Part shown: positions 6,247 through 6,902 of the stretch, one piece after another
How the letters are laid out: each line of letters opens with the position of its first letter
How positions within the stretch are numbered: the stretch's first letter is position 1
NCBI GenBank assembly: GCA_019136395.1
Contig: JAGVUH010000503.1
Span: forward strand, 1 to 6,902
Direction: 5' to 3'
DNA: 6,902 nucleotides
DNA from: Gammaproteobacteria bacterium
Lineage (GTDB): Bacteria > Pseudomonadota > Gammaproteobacteria > Chromatiales > Chromatiaceae
Position numbers and translations under genes: made by a program
Notes under the pieces: generated by a model
What the model was told of the DNA's origin: nothing
The model's input: only the letters and a program-made list of their open reading frames with translations
Databases searched by the model: none

Positions 6247-6902
6247 CGCCGAGTCTGGACCAGGTCCCCCTGACCGCCCTGCGCGGGGTCGGCCCGCGCC
6301 TTGCCGAGCGTCTCGCCCGGCTGGACCTGCTGACGGTCCAGGACCTGCTCTTTCATCTGCCCCTGCGTTACCAGGATCGCTCCCACCCGCGCCCGATCGG
6401 GGCCCTGCTGCCGGGGGAGGTGGCGCTGGTCGAGGGTCAGGTGGCGGAGGCGCGGATCAGTCAGGGCCAGCGCCGGGCCCTCAAAGTCCGCCTGCTAGAC
6501 CCCTCGGGGGCCCTTCAACTGCGGTTTTTTCACTTCGGCGGTTACCAGACGGCGAACCTGATCCCCGGTGCCCGGCTACGCTGTTTCGGCGAGGTCCGGG
6601 CAAAGTCAGGGGACCCCACCCTGGAGATGATCCATCCCGAGTATCGCATCCTGTCCCCGGAGGGTCCAACCTCCCCGCCGGACGAGGGCCTGACGCCCAT
6701 CTATTCCGTCACCGCCGGTCTGCGGCAGGCCAGTCTGCGCCCCCTGATCGACCAGGCCCTGGCCTGGCTCGACTCTGATGCCGCTCCGGGGCCCGGGTTA
6801 GGGCCGGGGGCTGGTGAGGTGACGGCGTTCAACGGTAGCGGCCCGGGATCGGGGCTTGGGCCGGGGGCTGGGTCGACGGATGCCAATGCGAGGTCCGCGC
6901 CT
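6243..6902 (+). CDS. recG: ATP-dependent DNA helicase RecG, N-terminal part (runs off right edge)
   Basis: The first ~220 codons of RecG, which remodels stalled replication forks and branches Holliday junctions. The N-terminal region LTALRGVGPRLAERL...LTVQDLLFHLPLRYQDR and the following OB-fold wedge (about 55-145; PIGALLPGEVALVEGQV, LRFFHFGGY, GEVRAKSG, LEMIHPEYRI) match RecG closely, followed by LTPIYSVTAGLRQASLR. The helicase motifs lie beyond the edge. From about residue 178 a Gly/Pro-rich stretch with GLGPGAG twice interrupts the usual sequence. The start is uncertain: I find no ATG, GTG or TTG in this frame from 6081 to 6255. CTG 6243, overlapping the mltB stop as CTGA, gives MTPSLDQVPL and the expected N-terminal length, and is my best guess. 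There is no Shine-Dalgarno, so translation would rely on coupling to mltB. A sequence error near 6221-6250 is the alternative. Confidence 0.88.
   Translation, partial: MTPSLDQVPLTALRGVGPRLAERLARLDLLTVQDLLFHLPLRYQDRSHPRPIGALLPGEVALVEGQVAEARISQGQRRALKVRLLDPSGALQLRFFHFGGYQTANLIPGARLRCFGEVRAKSGDPTLEMIHPEYRILSPEGPTSPPDEGLTPIYSVTAGLRQASLRPLIDQALAWLDSDAAPGPGLGPGAGEVTAFNGSGPGSGLGPGAGSTDANARSAP
6791..6872 (+). repeat. GC-rich direct repeat inside recG coding Gly/Pro-rich insert
   Basis: GCCCGGG...GGGCCGGGGGCTGG occurs at 6791-6814 and again at 6841-6871, the second copy being longer by a few bases in the middle. Both are in frame and encode GPGLGPGAG and GPGSGLGPGAG. They lie after the RecG wedge domain, where most RecG proteins go straight on to the helicase core. 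The copies look like a coding duplication that has since drifted. Confidence 0.65.

Noticed and set aside
6191..6778. Reading frame of 195 codons at the right end
   Set aside because: Pro/Gly-rich shadow of recG in another frame; the RecG-matching frame is open to the window edge.

Overview
The window is GC-rich, densely coded DNA from a bacterium, most likely a gammaproteobacterium. The MltB lipoprotein, the NarX/NarL-type pair and the RecG wedge sequence all read as gammaproteobacterial, and the overall style suggests a purple sulfur bacterium (Chromatiaceae). That placement is inference from protein style, not a database match. Every gene I support is on the + strand; the long antisense reading frames are shadows of GC-rich coding sequence.

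Layout. 2-274 is the last 90 codons of an ABC exporter whose ATPase end resembles the Atm1/HMT1 half-transporter group. Seven bases later begins a NarX/NreB-type membrane histidine kinase (282-1907). Its stop overlaps by one base (TGATG) the start of a NarL/FixJ response regulator (1907-2554), so the two form a translationally coupled two-component system. After a 77-bp gap comes a single-domain rhodanese (2632-3099). Its last codons run into an array of eight degenerate 22-bp tandem repeats (3070-3245). The array leads to a leader with the most AT-rich patch of the window, then to a 538-residue fused imidazole glycerol phosphate synthase (3366-4982). After a 166-bp gap containing a strong inverted repeat comes an MltB-type lytic transglycosylase lipoprotein (5149-6246). 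The 5' part of recG (from about 6243) overlaps its stop and runs off the right edge.

How the genes work together. The kinase/regulator pair is one functional unit; its signal is unknown, because the kinase lacks the periplasmic sensor of classical NarX and instead has a cytoplasmic GAF-like region with a four-cysteine cluster. The other genes (sulfur transfer, histidine biosynthesis, peptidoglycan turnover, recombination repair) are functionally unrelated neighbours.

The most notable items are (i) the HisH-HisF fusion, whose HisF half has eukaryotic HIS7-type signatures and which stands outside any visible histidine operon; (ii) the 22-bp array, with an alternating A/B organisation (44-45 bp higher-order period), which also encodes the rhodanese C-terminus and stop codon; (iii) recG, which has no ATG/GTG/TTG start in the expected place and carries a Gly/Pro-rich repeated insertion; and (iv) the cysteine-cluster kinase, with two poly-C tracts just inside its start codon. 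I see no CRISPR array, insertion sequence, tRNA or rRNA.
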